Origin: Halosimplex salinum
GTDB lineage: Archaea; Halobacteriota; Halobacteria; Halobacteriales; Haloarculaceae
DNA: 64,000 nt
Direction of reading: 5' to 3'
Assembly: GCF_003730195.1 (NCBI RefSeq)
Contig: NZ_QWGG01000002.1
Span: forward strand, 579,748-643,747
Shown here: one piece after another, positions 34,860-47,774 of the stretch
How positions within the stretch are numbered: the first letter of the stretch is position 1
How the letters are laid out: each line of letters starts with the position of its first letter
Made by a program: the position numbers and the translations under genes
The notes under the pieces: generated by a model
Database searches by the model: none
What the model was told of the DNA's origin: nothing
The model's input: the letters and a program-made list of their open reading frames with translations, nothing else

Positions 34860-35646
34860 GATCGCTCGCTACGAGGGACGCCACCGCGTCCGCGGGGCCG
34901 CCGCCGCGACGGCCGCGCTCAGCGCGTTCGCACTCCTCTACATCTTCGTCTACCCCACGTTCGCCGAGAGCATGGGCGGCGATATCGACCAGCTGCTCGA
35001 AGCCTACCCCGAGGCGCTCTCGAAGGCGTTCGGCGTCCAGTCGCTGGCGACCATGGAGGGGTACCTCGCCTCCGAACTGTACACCTTCGGCTGGCTCCTG
35101 ATCGTCGGGATCTACTTCGCGTACGCCGCGGCGTCGCTGATCGCCGCCGACGTGGAACGCGATCGGATGGACATGCTCCTCTCCCTGCCCGTCTCCCGCG
35201 CCCGCGTCGTCGTCGAACAGTTCGTCTCGCTGGCCGTCCCGCTGGTCGCACTCTCCGCGGTCGTCCCCGTGGTGGTCGTCCTCGGGACTATCGCCGTCGA
35301 CTACCCGATCGCCGCGACGGACGTGGTCGCGCTCCACCTCCTCTCGATCCCGTATCTCACCACGTGCGCGGGGATCGGTCTCGTCGCCTCCGTGCTGTTC
35401 GACCGCGCGAGCATCGCCCAGCGGAGCGCGGCGGGCGTCATCGCCGGCCTCTTCTTCGCCGAATCGCTCCTGACCGACACGGACTTCGAGGCGGTCGGCG
35501 CCGTCTCGCCGACGCGGTACGTCGACCCCAACGCCGTCCTCCGGGAGAGCGAGTACGCCCTCGGCGACGCCGTGGTCCTCGTCTTCGCGACGCTCGCGCT
35601 CGTCGGACTCGCCGTGGTACTCTTCCGACGGTCTGATATCGAGTGA
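34852..35646 (+). CDS. ABC-2 type exporter permease, 264 aa
   Basis: Six hydrophobic segments with the ABC-2 layout: a first helix at about residues 17-38, a polar loop with DIDQLLEAYPEALSKAFG, then FGWLLIVGIYFAYAAASLIAADVERDRMDMLLSLPVSRARVV (the conserved region between helices 2 and 3), and further helices at 118-142, 147-170, 185-205 and 236-257. A GTG at 34843 would extend it by three residues; I prefer the ATG at 34852 within the coupled overlap. Works with the upstream ATPase. Confidence 0.9.
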   Translation: MLEIARYEGRHRVRGAAAATAALSAFALLYIFVYPTFAESMGGDIDQLLEAYPEALSKAFGVQSLATMEGYLASELYTFGWLLIVGIYFAYAAASLIAADVERDRMDMLLSLPVSRARVVVEQFVSLAVPLVALSAVVPVVVVLGTIAVDYPIAATDVVALHLLSIPYLTTCAGIGLVASVLFDRASIAQRSAAGVIAGLFFAESLLTDTDFEAVGAVSPTRYVDPNAVLRESEYALGDAVVLVFATLALVGLAVVLFRRSDIE

Positions 35647-35662
35647 AGACGGCGTCGGATCG

Positions 35663-36718
35663 TCAGCCGAGGTCCGCGCCGACCGCGGCTTCGACGCTGT
35701 CGAAACCGTCACGCTCCAGGAGGTCGAGCAGGCCGCGGTTGATCTCACGCGCGATCGACGGGCCGCGGTAGAGGAAGGCGGTGTACAGCTGGACGAGGCT
35801 TGCGCCCGCGCGGATCTTCCGGTAGGCGTCCGCCGCGGTGGCGACGCCGCCGACGCCGACCACGGGCACGTCGACGCGCTCGGCGACGAAGCGAGTCATC
35901 TCCGTCGCGCGCGCCTCGATGGGCGCGCCGGAGAGCCCGCCGGTCTCGACGCGGTTCGGACTCTGGAGGTCGTCGGGGCGCTCGGTGGAGGTGTTGGTCG
36001 CGACCACGCCGTCGAGTCCGAGTTCGGTGACGAGATCGAGCGTGTCCGCGACCGCGGGTTCGGGCAGGTCCGGCGAGAGCTTCACCAGGAGCGGCGCGGC
36101 GCCGGCGTCCTGGAGCTCCGTGAAGATCGTCTCCATCGTGTCGCGATTCTGGAGCTCCTCGAACCCCTGGGAGTTCGGGCAGGAGACGTTGACGACGAAG
36201 AAATCGCCACCGGCGGCGACTTCCTCGAAGGTGGCGCGGTAGTCCGCCGGTGCGTCCTCCGTGCCGACGTGTTCGGACTTGGCGATGTTGACGCCGACGG
36301 GGACCGGGGCGGTCAGTCGGGAGAGGCGCTCGCCGACGACTTCGGCGCCGTCGTTGTTGAGGCCCATGCGGTTGATGACCGCGTCGTCCTCGCGCAGGCG
36401 GAACAGCCGCGGGCGGGCGTTGCCCGACTGTGGGACCGCGGTGACGCCGCCGACCTCGACGAACCCGAAGCCCAGCGCGGCCAGTCCGCGGACGGCCTCG
36501 GCGTTCTTGTCGAAGCCGGCGGCCACGCCGACGGGGCTGGGGAACGATTGGCCGAGCGCGTCGACGCGCAGTCGGTCGTCGTCGACGGCGTAGTGGCGTG
36601 CGAGCGCGCCCTCGAAGGGAGGACGCCCGGCGAACCCGAGCGCGCCGTGGCCGAGACTGTGGGCGGTTTCGGCGGGCAGTGAGAACAACAGTGGTTTGGC
36701 GATATCGTATGCGTTCAT
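35663..36718 (-). CDS. pyrD: Dihydroorotate dehydrogenase, class 2-like, 351 aa
   Basis: Oxidises dihydroorotate to orotate in UMP synthesis, with FMN. Class 2 features are the N-terminal helical region MNAYDIAKPLLFSLPAETAHSLGHG, GVAAGFDKNAEAVRGL, GGVTAVPQSGNARPRLFRL and NRMGLNNDGA, and the C-terminal VGVGGVATAADAYRKIRAGASLVQLYTAF. The catalytic position, usually Ser in class 2 (NISSPN), reads NVSCPNSQG, giving a Cys at the base, as in class 1. It probably donates electrons to quinone at the membrane. A small AbrB-like gene lies 30 bases upstream on the same strand. Confidence 0.93.
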   Translation of the reverse strand: MNAYDIAKPLLFSLPAETAHSLGHGALGFAGRPPFEGALARHYAVDDDRLRVDALGQSFPSPVGVAAGFDKNAEAVRGLAALGFGFVEVGGVTAVPQSGNARPRLFRLREDDAVINRMGLNNDGAEVVGERLSRLTAPVPVGVNIAKSEHVGTEDAPADYRATFEEVAAGGDFFVVNVSCPNSQGFEELQNRDTMETIFTELQDAGAAPLLVKLSPDLPEPAVADTLDLVTELGLDGVVATNTSTERPDDLQSPNRVETGGLSGAPIEARATEMTRFVAERVDVPVVGVGGVATAADAYRKIRAGASLVQLYTAFLYRGPSIAREINRGLLDLLERDGFDSVEAAVGADLG

Positions 36719-36748
36719 GAGAGGAGTGTCGCCCCGGGGTGGGGCGGG

Positions 36749-36946
36749 TCAGAACTCGTGTTCCACGTCGTCCGGGTCGGCCTTCTGGATGATTATCTTG
36801 TTGTCGCGGACCCTGACGAACACCTCGTCCCCGATCTCCATCCCGGCGACGGCCAGCTCGTCCTCGTGGATGTTGATGTGGACGTTGTGGTACTCGCCGT
36901 CCTCGTCTTTGGCGCCACTCGGGCTGAGCTTCTTCTTTCGCACCAT
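36749..36946 (-). CDS. Small AbrB/SpoVT-like conserved protein, 65 aa
   Basis: A basic N-terminus (MVRKKKLSPSGAKDEDG) is followed by a swapped-hairpin AbrB-like pattern: VHINIHEDELAVAGMEIGDEVFVRVRDNKIIIQKAD. This fits a DNA-binding or antitoxin-type fold, or a small regulator. No partner toxin is seen. It is just upstream of pyrD on the same strand (30-base gap), so the two may be co-transcribed. The length is typical for single-domain AbrB proteins. Confidence 0.7.
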   Translation of the reverse strand: MVRKKKLSPSGAKDEDGEYHNVHINIHEDELAVAGMEIGDEVFVRVRDNKIIIQKADPDDVEHEF

Positions 36947-37154
36947 CGCGCTATCCTATTCGGCCCTTCGCCGCAGGATACACTTAAGTCTACCGTGCGC
37001 GGCCGCCGGCCGGGTCGCAGACGGCGCTCGATCCGTGCGCGCGAGTTAAATTCCCGGCGCTCTCCCCGGAAATCTGGGCGGTTTCGGACGGATCGCCCGG
37101 GTGGTTCGACGGCGAGTTATAAAGGAATCGCCAGCACGCGCCACGATTGGGGGG

Positions 37155-37164
37155 TATATTTATA
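37155..37164 (+). promoter_or_regulatory. TATA box for the MC1 gene
   Basis: A strong tatatttata box. Transcription would start about 27 bases on (near 37184), leaving an 18-base leader before the ATG at 37204; the ATG at 37165 is too close to be used. Confidence 0.55.
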
Positions 37165-37203
37165 ATGAATCATGTGCTGGGTTGGCATGGAGCGGTCGAA
37201 CCA

Positions 37204-37551
37204 ATGGCACCCGACAGTGACAAGCGCAACTTCGCGCTCAGGACGAAGAACGGTGAGGAAGAGAGCGTCTTTTCGGGGAGCACACCTCGACAGGCGGCAC
37301 TGAAGGCGGCGCGGCGACTCGAACCGGCCAGCAGTGAGGAGGCGGCCGATCGCGAGTCGATCCGGCTCCGGGAGAAGGGCACTCACAAGGTCCACGTCTA
37401 CGAGGGGTGGTCCTGGAAGGAGTCGCCGCCGGACGTCGACATGAACGAGTGGGACGCGGAGGACCCGTCCGACGTGTGGATGAACCAGGTCGACGAGATC
37501 ACGAAGGCGAACGTGTCGAAAGAGGGCGTCGAGCACCTAGACGACATTTGA
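37204..37551 (+). CDS. Non-histone chromosomal protein MC1, 115 aa
   Basis: An archaeal DNA-bending protein that wraps and compacts DNA. The conserved core is NFALRTKNGEEESVFSGSTPRQAALKAARRLEP with LREKGTHKVHVYEGW and the WNVKVP-like WSWKESPPDVD. The start is MAPDSDKRN (37204); an in-frame ATG at 37165 is rejected because of the TATA position. A second MC1-like unit is not present: the tail after residue 85 is acidic (NEWDAEDPSDVWMNQVDEI). It lies just upstream of the rRNA operon promoters. Confidence 0.85.
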   Translation: MAPDSDKRNFALRTKNGEEESVFSGSTPRQAALKAARRLEPASSEEAADRESIRLREKGTHKVHVYEGWSWKESPPDVDMNEWDAEDPSDVWMNQVDEITKANVSKEGVEHLDDI

Positions 37552-38311
37552 GTCGGTCCGACCCGGAACGTCTCTCCGACTACCCTCTCCGACACCGACC
37601 GTCCTGAGCCACGGGTCCGTCGGTGCGGGCGCGTCGCCCGCGTGCGTGACTTACATAGGTCGGGCCCACTCATCGCAAGACGCGTGGCTACCACTCGGCC
37701 ATACCGAGCGTGAGACGCGCGGGATGACTGGCCGCCCTCCTGCCACGCGACATCACCGTCTCGAGCACCGGCTGGTCTCGGCTTCGTTCACGGGGTCCCG
37801 TTCCATGTAATCGCATGACGTGGCGGTCATCGATTCGACGGCCTTAAGTAAAACACCCTCATCGTATCAGATACGAAGCGGCGCGGGGCACACGCCCCCG
37901 CCGGGCCGTGGGACGCACTCCACCTCACCGGATCCGCCGGTCGAGTGATGGAGCATTCGTCCCGCTCCCGTCGTGCGGTTCGACGGGACTCGATCCGACG
38001 CCCTTAAGTGTAACAGGGCGCTCGGATGGAATGCAAACGCGGCCCGGTCGGGGCCGACGAAACCCGACCGCCGGACTCACTCGAGGTCGAAGGGGTTATG
38101 TACCCTTCTCGACCTACGATTAGGTCCGAAGGAAATGAGGATTCCACCCCTGCGGTCCGCCGTCAAGATGGAATCTGATGTTAGCCCTGGTAGTTCGGTG
38201 ACACCCGGTCTGTGGCCGTGTGTCGCCGGACGCTAGACTAAGATAGCGATATTAGAGATCACACTCATATCTGAGTGTGTTCCCGCCTAACCCCCCTGTT
38301 CTGCAGGGGAC
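37552..38311 (+). promoter_or_regulatory. rRNA operon promoter and leader region
   Basis: No gene is present. Three tandem rRNA promoters are recognised by their haloarchaeal pattern (ttcgac...ttaagt and a start near gaagc). P1: ttcgacggccttaagta at 37834-37850. P2: cgacgcccttaagtg at 37996-38010, with ctcggatggaatgcaaacg after it. P3: tcgaaggggttatgtac at 38088-38104, with taggtccgaagg after it. The 5' strand of the 16S processing stem lies at 38179-38208. Confidence 0.7.
38179..38208 (+). other. 16S pre-rRNA processing stem, 5' strand (BHB)
   Basis: Pairs with 39847-39876. Outer helix tgttagccctggtagttc/gaactaccagggctaaca (18 bp), bulge tat on the 3' strand, central helix ggtg/cacc (4 bp), bulge aca on the 5' strand, then cccgg/ccggg. 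This is the canonical bulge-helix-bulge motif cut by EndA. Confidence 0.9.
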
Positions 38312-39784
<1,473 letters not shown>

Positions 39785-39846
39785 ACTGACCGGGATCGGG
39801 GCGACGCCCCGACCCACTTACCTAGCGTCCGTCGGCCGTTCGCAGT

Positions 39847-39876
39847 CCGGGCACCTATGAACTACCAGGGCTAACA
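39847..39876 (+). other. 16S pre-rRNA processing stem, 3' strand (BHB)
   Basis: Complements 38179-38208 as described there, so that the 16S is looped out and excised. The tRNA-Ala gene begins just after it. Confidence 0.9.
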
Positions 39877-39877
39877 C

Positions 39878-39949
39878 GGGCCCATAGCTCAGCGGCAGAG
39901 CGCCGCCTTTGCAAGGCGGAGGCCCTGGGTTCAAATCCCAGTGGGTCCA
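39878..39949 (+). tRNA. tRNA-Ala (TGC)
   Basis: 72 nt. Acceptor gggccca/tgggtcc with discriminator A, D arm tagctcagcggcagagcgcc, anticodon loop with TGC at 39910-39912, T arm gggttcaaatccc. No CCA is encoded. It sits in the 16S-23S spacer, as in most euryarchaeal operons. Confidence 0.97.
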
Positions 39950-40102
39950 TGTCACGTACGGCGATTCGAACCGTGTCCCTTAAGTGGGTCACTGCGTTCG
40001 AGTCTAAGTACGAAGACCGGTGCACCATCCCGTGTGAACGCGGATGGGAAGGGTCGATGCACGCGCCACCTCACCCGTGGGTGTGCAAATGAGACTGTGT
40101 GT

Positions 40103-40134
40103 ACGTGCGATCCAGGCGTCCACTGGACTCGTTC
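40103..40134 (+). other. 23S pre-rRNA processing stem, 5' strand (BHB)
   Basis: Pairs with 43184-43215: acgtgcgatccag with ctggatcgcacgt (13 bp), then gcgt with gcgc (4 bp, one G-U), then ctggactcgttc with gaacgagtccag (12 bp). The two 3-nt bulges are cca at 40120-40122 on this strand and aat at 43200-43202 on the other. Confidence 0.9.
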
Positions 40135-40241
40135 ATCGAGTCCAACGTGACGTAGGAGATCCATCCGATGGATCTCCACACACTCGGAGGTCCTCACTGG
40201 ACCTCCACTTTGAAGGTCCCTCACCGGACCTTCTCCACTAA

Positions 40242-43160
<2,919 letters not shown>

Positions 43161-43183
43161 TACCTACCGCATTGTGACTCGCA

Positions 43184-43215
43184 GAACGAGTCCAGGCGCA
43201 ATCTGGATCGCACGT
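43184..43215 (+). other. 23S pre-rRNA processing stem, 3' strand (BHB)
   Basis: Complements 40103-40134 as described there, closing the loop around the 23S rRNA. Confidence 0.9.
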
Positions 43216-43294
43216 ATACACGGTTTCATAGACCGACCGATAACTGGTGTTCCGAACGTACCGTTCGGACGCGGTTCGATTCCGCGGATCGGCG

Positions 43295-43417
43295 TTAGGG
43301 CGGCCATAGCGGCGGGGTTTACACCCGTACCCATCCCGAACACGGAAGTTAAGCCCGCCTGCGTTTCGGCGAGTACTGGAGTACGAGAGTCTCTGGGAAA
43401 CCTGATTCGCCGCCTCC
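43295..43417 (+). rRNA. 5S ribosomal RNA
   Basis: About 122 nt. Begins ttagggcggccatagcggc and contains cccgtacccatcccgaacac and gttaagcccgcc, ending cgccgcctcc. It is 135 bases after the 23S end. The first base is uncertain by one or two positions because of the extra g in ttaggg. Confidence 0.96.
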
Positions 43418-43586
43418 ACTCATTCCCGGCCACATTCGGCCGGACACACTACCCTCGACGAGCCACAGCGCTCGTCGGGGGGTTTCGTCATTTTGTACGA
43501 AGAGCGACAGCCACGCGGTCGCTACCGTCGCGGACAGGTCGCGAATCCGATGGGCTTAAGCGACACAGGTGGATAGTTTCAGACGC

Positions 43587-43662
43587 GCCAAGGTGGCAGA
43601 GTCCGGCCGAACGCAGCGGCCTGCAGAGCCGCCCATCGCCGGTTCAAATCCGGCCCTTGGCT
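43587..43662 (+). tRNA. tRNA-Cys (GCA)
   Basis: 76 nt. Acceptor gccaagg/ccttggc with discriminator T (U73, the cysteine identity base), anticodon GCA at 43623-43625, T arm ccggttcaaatccgg. No CCA encoded. It ends the rRNA operon, as usual for haloarchaea. Confidence 0.96.
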
Positions 43663-43680
43663 CTCACACGTTACCCTAAA

Positions 43681-43714
43681 GCCCAAGACGACCTTGTCTT
43701 GGGCCTACCTGCTT
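43681..43714 (+). terminator. Hairpin and T-rich end of the rRNA operon
   Basis: A perfect 9-bp stem gcccaagac/gtcttgggc (43681-43689 and 43696-43704) with a 6-base loop is followed by gcttttcc. It lies 19 bases after tRNA-Cys and probably stops the rRNA transcript. Confidence 0.6.
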
Positions 43715-43828
43715 TTCCACAGTCACATCTATAGATGCTGATAGAAACAACAGATGCCGAGAGGATTCGATTGGATCTACTGAATGGTTCTTGTTCCTCC
43801 CTCTCGGTTCTCTATCTGGATCCAGGCA

Positions 43829-44005
43829 TTACGGATAGAGGTTTTCCTCCATCTCTTCGAAGACGCCCTGCAACCGCTCGGGCATATCCTCGGTGTCGTA
43901 TACCCCTTCGTTTGCCAACTCCAGGAGATGGACGGCTTCGTCGTCCGTGAGATTCTGAAGATTCAACTCCTCCACCGTCTGTTCGCGCGCTTCTATAGTA
44001 CTCAT
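43829..44005 (-). CDS. Small acidic protein of unknown function, 58 aa
   Basis: Starts at MSTIEAREQTVEELNLQNLTDDEA (44005), helical and acidic, ending EENLYP. The longer frame upstream is not protein-like. The TATA-like tttttatgg lies at about 44029-44037, about 28 bases upstream, giving a leaderless transcript. No family recognised; it is the first gene after the rRNA operon and stands apart from the Argonaute operon. Confidence 0.6.
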   Translation of the reverse strand: MSTIEAREQTVEELNLQNLTDDEAVHLLELANEGVYDTEDMPERLQGVFEEMEENLYP

Positions 44006-44318
44006 GGGTCGATCGCGTCGGATCGCCCCATAAAAATGGAACCAGAACATAAAGTTCCCCTCTGGAGGGACAGCAGGTGGGTGGTTGGACTGGAGTCGGT
44101 TGGAGAAAAACGGAACCCCCGGGATCGCCGAGAGTACACTGAGGAATGATCGTCGAAACATGCCGTCGACAAAGTGACTTACCTCCTAAAACTTACCTCC
44201 GCTTAGAGTGCTTACGAGAAGTCGAAGAAACCGACCCGAACGAAGAGGTGCGTCACGCGGCGTCGGTCGCAATCGGCGAAATTGAAAGTCGATAGTAGAC
44301 GCGTCAGGAGAATCTGAT
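44006..44318. other. Intergenic gap with a HEAT-like remnant
   Basis: About 310 bases. The region 44146-44295 codes for a 49-aa frame described separately; otherwise it holds the promoter of the small gene to the left and no other features. Confidence 0.5.
44146..44295 (+). pseudogene. HEAT-repeat protein remnant, 49 aa
   Basis: The frame reads MIVETCRRQSDLPPKTYLRL and then ECLREVEETDPNEEVRHAASVAIGEIESR before a tag stop. The second part is the classic pattern of the last HEAT repeat in haloarchaeal HEAT/PBS-lyase proteins (DP.E.VR.AA..ALGEI). The first part shows no repeat, so this is probably the tail of a longer gene lost by deletion. Confidence 0.45.
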
Positions 44319-47300
44319 CTACTCCTCGAATCCGGGGCCAACGGTGAACGAGTCTGGTGCACAGGGCAATTGGTTGTGTTGACACCATTGACAGTGCTCG
44401 CCCGCAGTGTACCGACTGAACGAGAACTCAGCAATGCGGTTCATCGACGTCGTCACGTCATCTCTGACTGCTTCCAGGTCACTATCGCTGAATGTTCGGG
44501 ATTCGACTTTTGGACCGATGTCTCCGACATAGGCGTATCCCGCACGTGCTACAGGCTCATCGTACAGGTCACGGCACGCTAACTGGTAGATCGGGAGTTG
44601 TTTGTCGTCCTGAAGGTCGCGGTGGCGTTCGGTCGCCTTGTAGTCGATGACGACCAGTTCGTCGTCAGGCGTCCGGTAGACGGCGTCAATGTAGCCGACG
44701 AGTTCGTGCCCATCGATATTTAGTTCGAACTCTCGCTCTGCGTCGATGATCTCGTAATTGGGGAGATCTAACTCGAAGTACCGGTCGATGCATTGTTTTG
44801 CCGCCGGGAGCGCGTCCTCAGCGCGGCGCTGACTGGCGAGTCGCTCGCAGATCTCGTACCACTCTTCACGGCGTTTCACGTCTTGCTTCGCGGCTTGCTC
44901 TGCAGTATCGTGGAACAGCAACCCGATCTGACGTTGTGACACCCCTTCCCCGGTATCATTCGTCGTTTCTTGATAGTCGGGGAACGCGTTGACAACGTAG
45001 TCGAGGTAGTGGCTCCGCGGGCATTCCTCGTAGGCTGCCAGCGACGTGTAGCTGTGCGAGAGCGACGGTGACGGTGTCGATGGGCCGGTTAGCGACCTAA
45101 CCTGGAGTGTCTCCCGCCCGGCTCTCGGTGAGAGATTTCCGTTGAGGGTGGCTGTTGCGAGGGCTAGCACGCGGTCGCGCGCCGCATCGACCGCGAGTTC
45201 TTCTCCGTCGTGATTGACGGTACCGCCGATGTGCTCGACAGTCTCGCTTGCCAGCGTGTCGGTCCAGTCTACCGCTTCATCCGGGAGACACTCTTGGATG
45301 TCGGTCCAGAGGGGGAGTTTCCCGCGCTCTGGCTGCCACGGAATGCTGGGGGGTAGGATTTCGTCAACGGCCCTCGAAACCGGGTGTACACTCGTCGAAT
45401 CGTCGTCGTCCTCGCTGCCGCCCTGAAGAACGAGGATGTCTTCGGCGCGTGTGATCCCGACGTGGAACACGCGACGGGTTTCACGGGCGTCACGCTCGAC
45501 GAAGTCCTCGGCGAACGCCGCCTCTGCGCCGTCCGAGAGGCTGGTTTCGAGCGCGTCGTAGGTGCGTGAGCTCGGTGCCCACTCGTCGGCCGTGACTTGC
45601 GGGATGAGAACGACCGGGAAGTCCAGGCCCTTGCTCTTGTGGATGGTCATCACGTTGACCGCGTCGTCGGCGACATCCGGCTGACTCGTCGGTGTCGACC
45701 CGCTCTCGTCGAACAGGGAGTCATAGTGTTCGAGCGAGTCGATGAACTCCGGCGTGAGCGGTGGTTGGACAGCACTGTCCCCGTACTGTTCGATGATGTC
45801 TTCGAGTTGCGCGAGATCGCGGCGCTCCTGTTCGCTGAGGTACCACTCGACGTTCGTGATGTCCGTGAGTTCGCGGTACAGGTGGCTGAGCGACGCCGAA
45901 TCTCGGATATCGAGGAGTTCCGTGACGTGTTCGCGGGCCTCTGCGACGCGGTCGGGCTCCTCGAACTCTTCGAGCGGCGTCTCGCGGAGTGTGTCTACGA
46001 GCAGCTCGTCGCCTGCATTGAGTGTGCGGAGATCCGCATCGCAGAGCCGGTACCGCATTAGGAGGACGCGGTTCCAGCTCACCTCGTCTTCGGGGCGTGC
46101 AAGCGCTTTCAGGTAGGCGGTCACGGTGCCGACGCCGACTGATTCCGTGGCCAAATCGCCGGCAACCTGGTACGGGATGCCGGCGTCCTCGAATTCCTCG
46201 ATGACTGGCGTCGCGTGGTCGTTCTTCCGGACGAGTAGCGCGATGTCACCTGGGTCGTACGCCTTATCGAGGTTCCCTGCTGCCCCGCTTAGCAAATTTT
46301 GGACGACGGTGCGAAGTTGGATAGCACCGTCTGCATCGTCCTCGTCCGGGAGTTCGACGGTAGCGACAGTATCTCCGTCGTACGCGGGTTCGTCGACGCG
46401 TTTCAGTGTCTTGTGTCGTTCGCGGTGGTCAAGTTTCTGAATCGCCTCGTTCGCCAGGTCGAGAATCGGCTGCCGGGAGCGGAAGTTCTCCTCTAATGGT
46501 TCATCTTCGAGCGCGGCGAACGCGCGGTCGAGTTCATCGGTGATGTTGGCGACGTGTGCGCCGCGCCACTCGTAAATCGCCTGATCGTCGTCGCCGACGA
46601 CGAACAGGTTGTCGTCGGTGACGAGTGACGTGACGAGGTCGAACTGGAGGCGGTCGGTGTCCTGAAACTCGTCACAGAACACGTAGTCCCACCGCTCAGC
46701 GATTTCCTCGCCGACCGGCGACTCCATCAGTGCGGCCGTCTCCACGACAAGACCGTCAAAGTCGATGAGGTTCCGTTCGTCGAGTTCACGCTCGTACGCT
46801 GCGTACCCCGCCGTCAGGTCACGGGCCGTGAGACAGTCCGAGAGGAACGAGTCGAGATGATCTGTGAGTTCGAGGTCCAGATCTTCCGGGATGCCTGTCG
46901 GCGCACCACTCGCGTATCCACCGAGCAGGTATTTCGGGAGCTTGTACGCGTTGTCCGGCAACTCCTGGCCACCTGCCTCGTGAGCTTCGAATGCCGTTTC
47001 CAGCTCGTCGCAAAGATCCACGAGGCGGTCGAGGAAGTCGCGTGCGCTGGCTTCGATACCGTCCGTCCCGAGCGCGTCGCGTTCAGCGACGAGGTCGGCT
47101 CGCGCGTCTGGGAGCGAGTCAAGGACGCTCGACACGGACCGGCCGCCTAGATGGTCGCTGGCAATAGCCTCGACGCGCTCCGAGAGGTCAGCGACTTCGT
47201 AGACGCGGTCAGCAGGCCCGAGGAAGGCGTCGATTTCGTCGGGCGTGATGCCGCTGCGCTTCATCGACCCGATGAAGTTGAGCAGCTTCGACGCGGCCCC

Positions 47301-47774
47301 TGACGCGTACCCGTCGCTCCCGTATACGTTGGGTTTCACAGACCGGTACTCGATGTCGTCCAGGACGTCCAGCACGATGGCGTACTTCTCGGCGTCCGTG
47401 GCGACCTCGAAGTCCGGATCGATCCCGGCTTCGTACGCGTAGTCGGTGAGTATCTCGTTACAGATCGAGTGGTACGTGTACGCGTCGATGTCGTACCCGG
47501 CCGTGCCGAGTTTCGCATTGAGCTTCTCCCGCATCGAGTCCGCGGCATTGTTCGTGAACGTCAACGCGAGAATCCGGTCCGGGGACACGTCCTCCTCATC
47601 GATGAGGTACTCGATCTTCCGCACCATCGTGAACGTCTTCCCCGTCCCCGCACCGGCGAGCACACGCATCGGGTACGCATTGGAGTCGATGATCGCTCGC
47701 TGTTGAGGCTCTGGAGACACGTCCTCCTCCGGAACCGGGAACCAGGACGGGTAGTCATCACCGTCGTCGCTCAT
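44319..47774 (-). CDS. AddA/UvrD-like helicase with C-terminal RecB-family Fe-S nuclease, 1151 aa
   Basis: The frame begins at 47807, but the ATG at 47774 overlaps the upstream stop (ATGA) and is preferred. The UvrD-type helicase has Walker A LAGAGTGKTFT (residues ~39-49), VFCDEFQDTDRLQ (motif II), VVGDDDQAIYEWRGA (III), and VMTIHKSKGLDFPVVL (V). The C-terminal ~170 residues form a PD-(D/E)XK domain (HELVGYIDAVYRTPDDELVVIDYKAT). Cysteines in YEECPRS and HCQWCQHNQLPC (C1128, C1131, C1138) suggest a 4Fe-4S cluster. It looks like a complete AddA-type DNA-end processing motor and is the last gene of the Argonaute operon. Confidence 0.9.
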   Translation of the reverse strand: MSDDGDDYPSWFPVPEEDVSPEPQQRAIIDSNAYPMRVLAGAGTGKTFTMVRKIEYLIDEEDVSPDRILALTFTNNAADSMREKLNAKLGTAGYDIDAYTYHSICNEILTDYAYEAGIDPDFEVATDAEKYAIVLDVLDDIEYRSVKPNVYGSDGYASGAASKLLNFIGSMKRSGITPDEIDAFLGPADRVYEVADLSERVEAIASDHLGGRSVSSVLDSLPDARADLVAERDALGTDGIEASARDFLDRLVDLCDELETAFEAHEAGGQELPDNAYKLPKYLLGGYASGAPTGIPEDLDLELTDHLDSFLSDCLTARDLTAGYAAYERELDERNLIDFDGLVVETAALMESPVGEEIAERWDYVFCDEFQDTDRLQFDLVTSLVTDDNLFVVGDDDQAIYEWRGAHVANITDELDRAFAALEDEPLEENFRSRQPILDLANEAIQKLDHRERHKTLKRVDEPAYDGDTVATVELPDEDDADGAIQLRTVVQNLLSGAAGNLDKAYDPGDIALLVRKNDHATPVIEEFEDAGIPYQVAGDLATESVGVGTVTAYLKALARPEDEVSWNRVLLMRYRLCDADLRTLNAGDELLVDTLRETPLEEFEEPDRVAEAREHVTELLDIRDSASLSHLYRELTDITNVEWYLSEQERRDLAQLEDIIEQYGDSAVQPPLTPEFIDSLEHYDSLFDESGSTPTSQPDVADDAVNVMTIHKSKGLDFPVVLIPQVTADEWAPSSRTYDALETSLSDGAEAAFAEDFVERDARETRRVFHVGITRAEDILVLQGGSEDDDDSTSVHPVSRAVDEILPPSIPWQPERGKLPLWTDIQECLPDEAVDWTDTLASETVEHIGGTVNHDGEELAVDAARDRVLALATATLNGNLSPRAGRETLQVRSLTGPSTPSPSLSHSYTSLAAYEECPRSHYLDYVVNAFPDYQETTNDTGEGVSQRQIGLLFHDTAEQAAKQDVKRREEWYEICERLASQRRAEDALPAAKQCIDRYFELDLPNYEIIDAEREFELNIDGHELVGYIDAVYRTPDDELVVIDYKATERHRDLQDDKQLPIYQLACRDLYDEPVARAGYAYVGDIGPKVESRTFSDSDLEAVRDDVTTSMNRIAEFSFSRYTAGEHCQWCQHNQLPCAPDSFTVGPGFEE

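Noticed and set aside
37165..37203. Upstream ATG (MNHVLGWHG) as the MC1 start
   Set aside because: It lies directly on the TATA box; transcription would begin about 20 bases after it.
37680..37720. tRNA-like text on the minus strand (tggccgagtggtag)
   Set aside because: It resembles a D arm, but no T arm (ggttcaaatcc) or acceptor pairing follows at the right distance.
43587..43662. tRNA-Cys as an attachment site with a duplicated 3' end
   Set aside because: No second copy of the tRNA 3' end was noticed between 43.7 and 64 kb.
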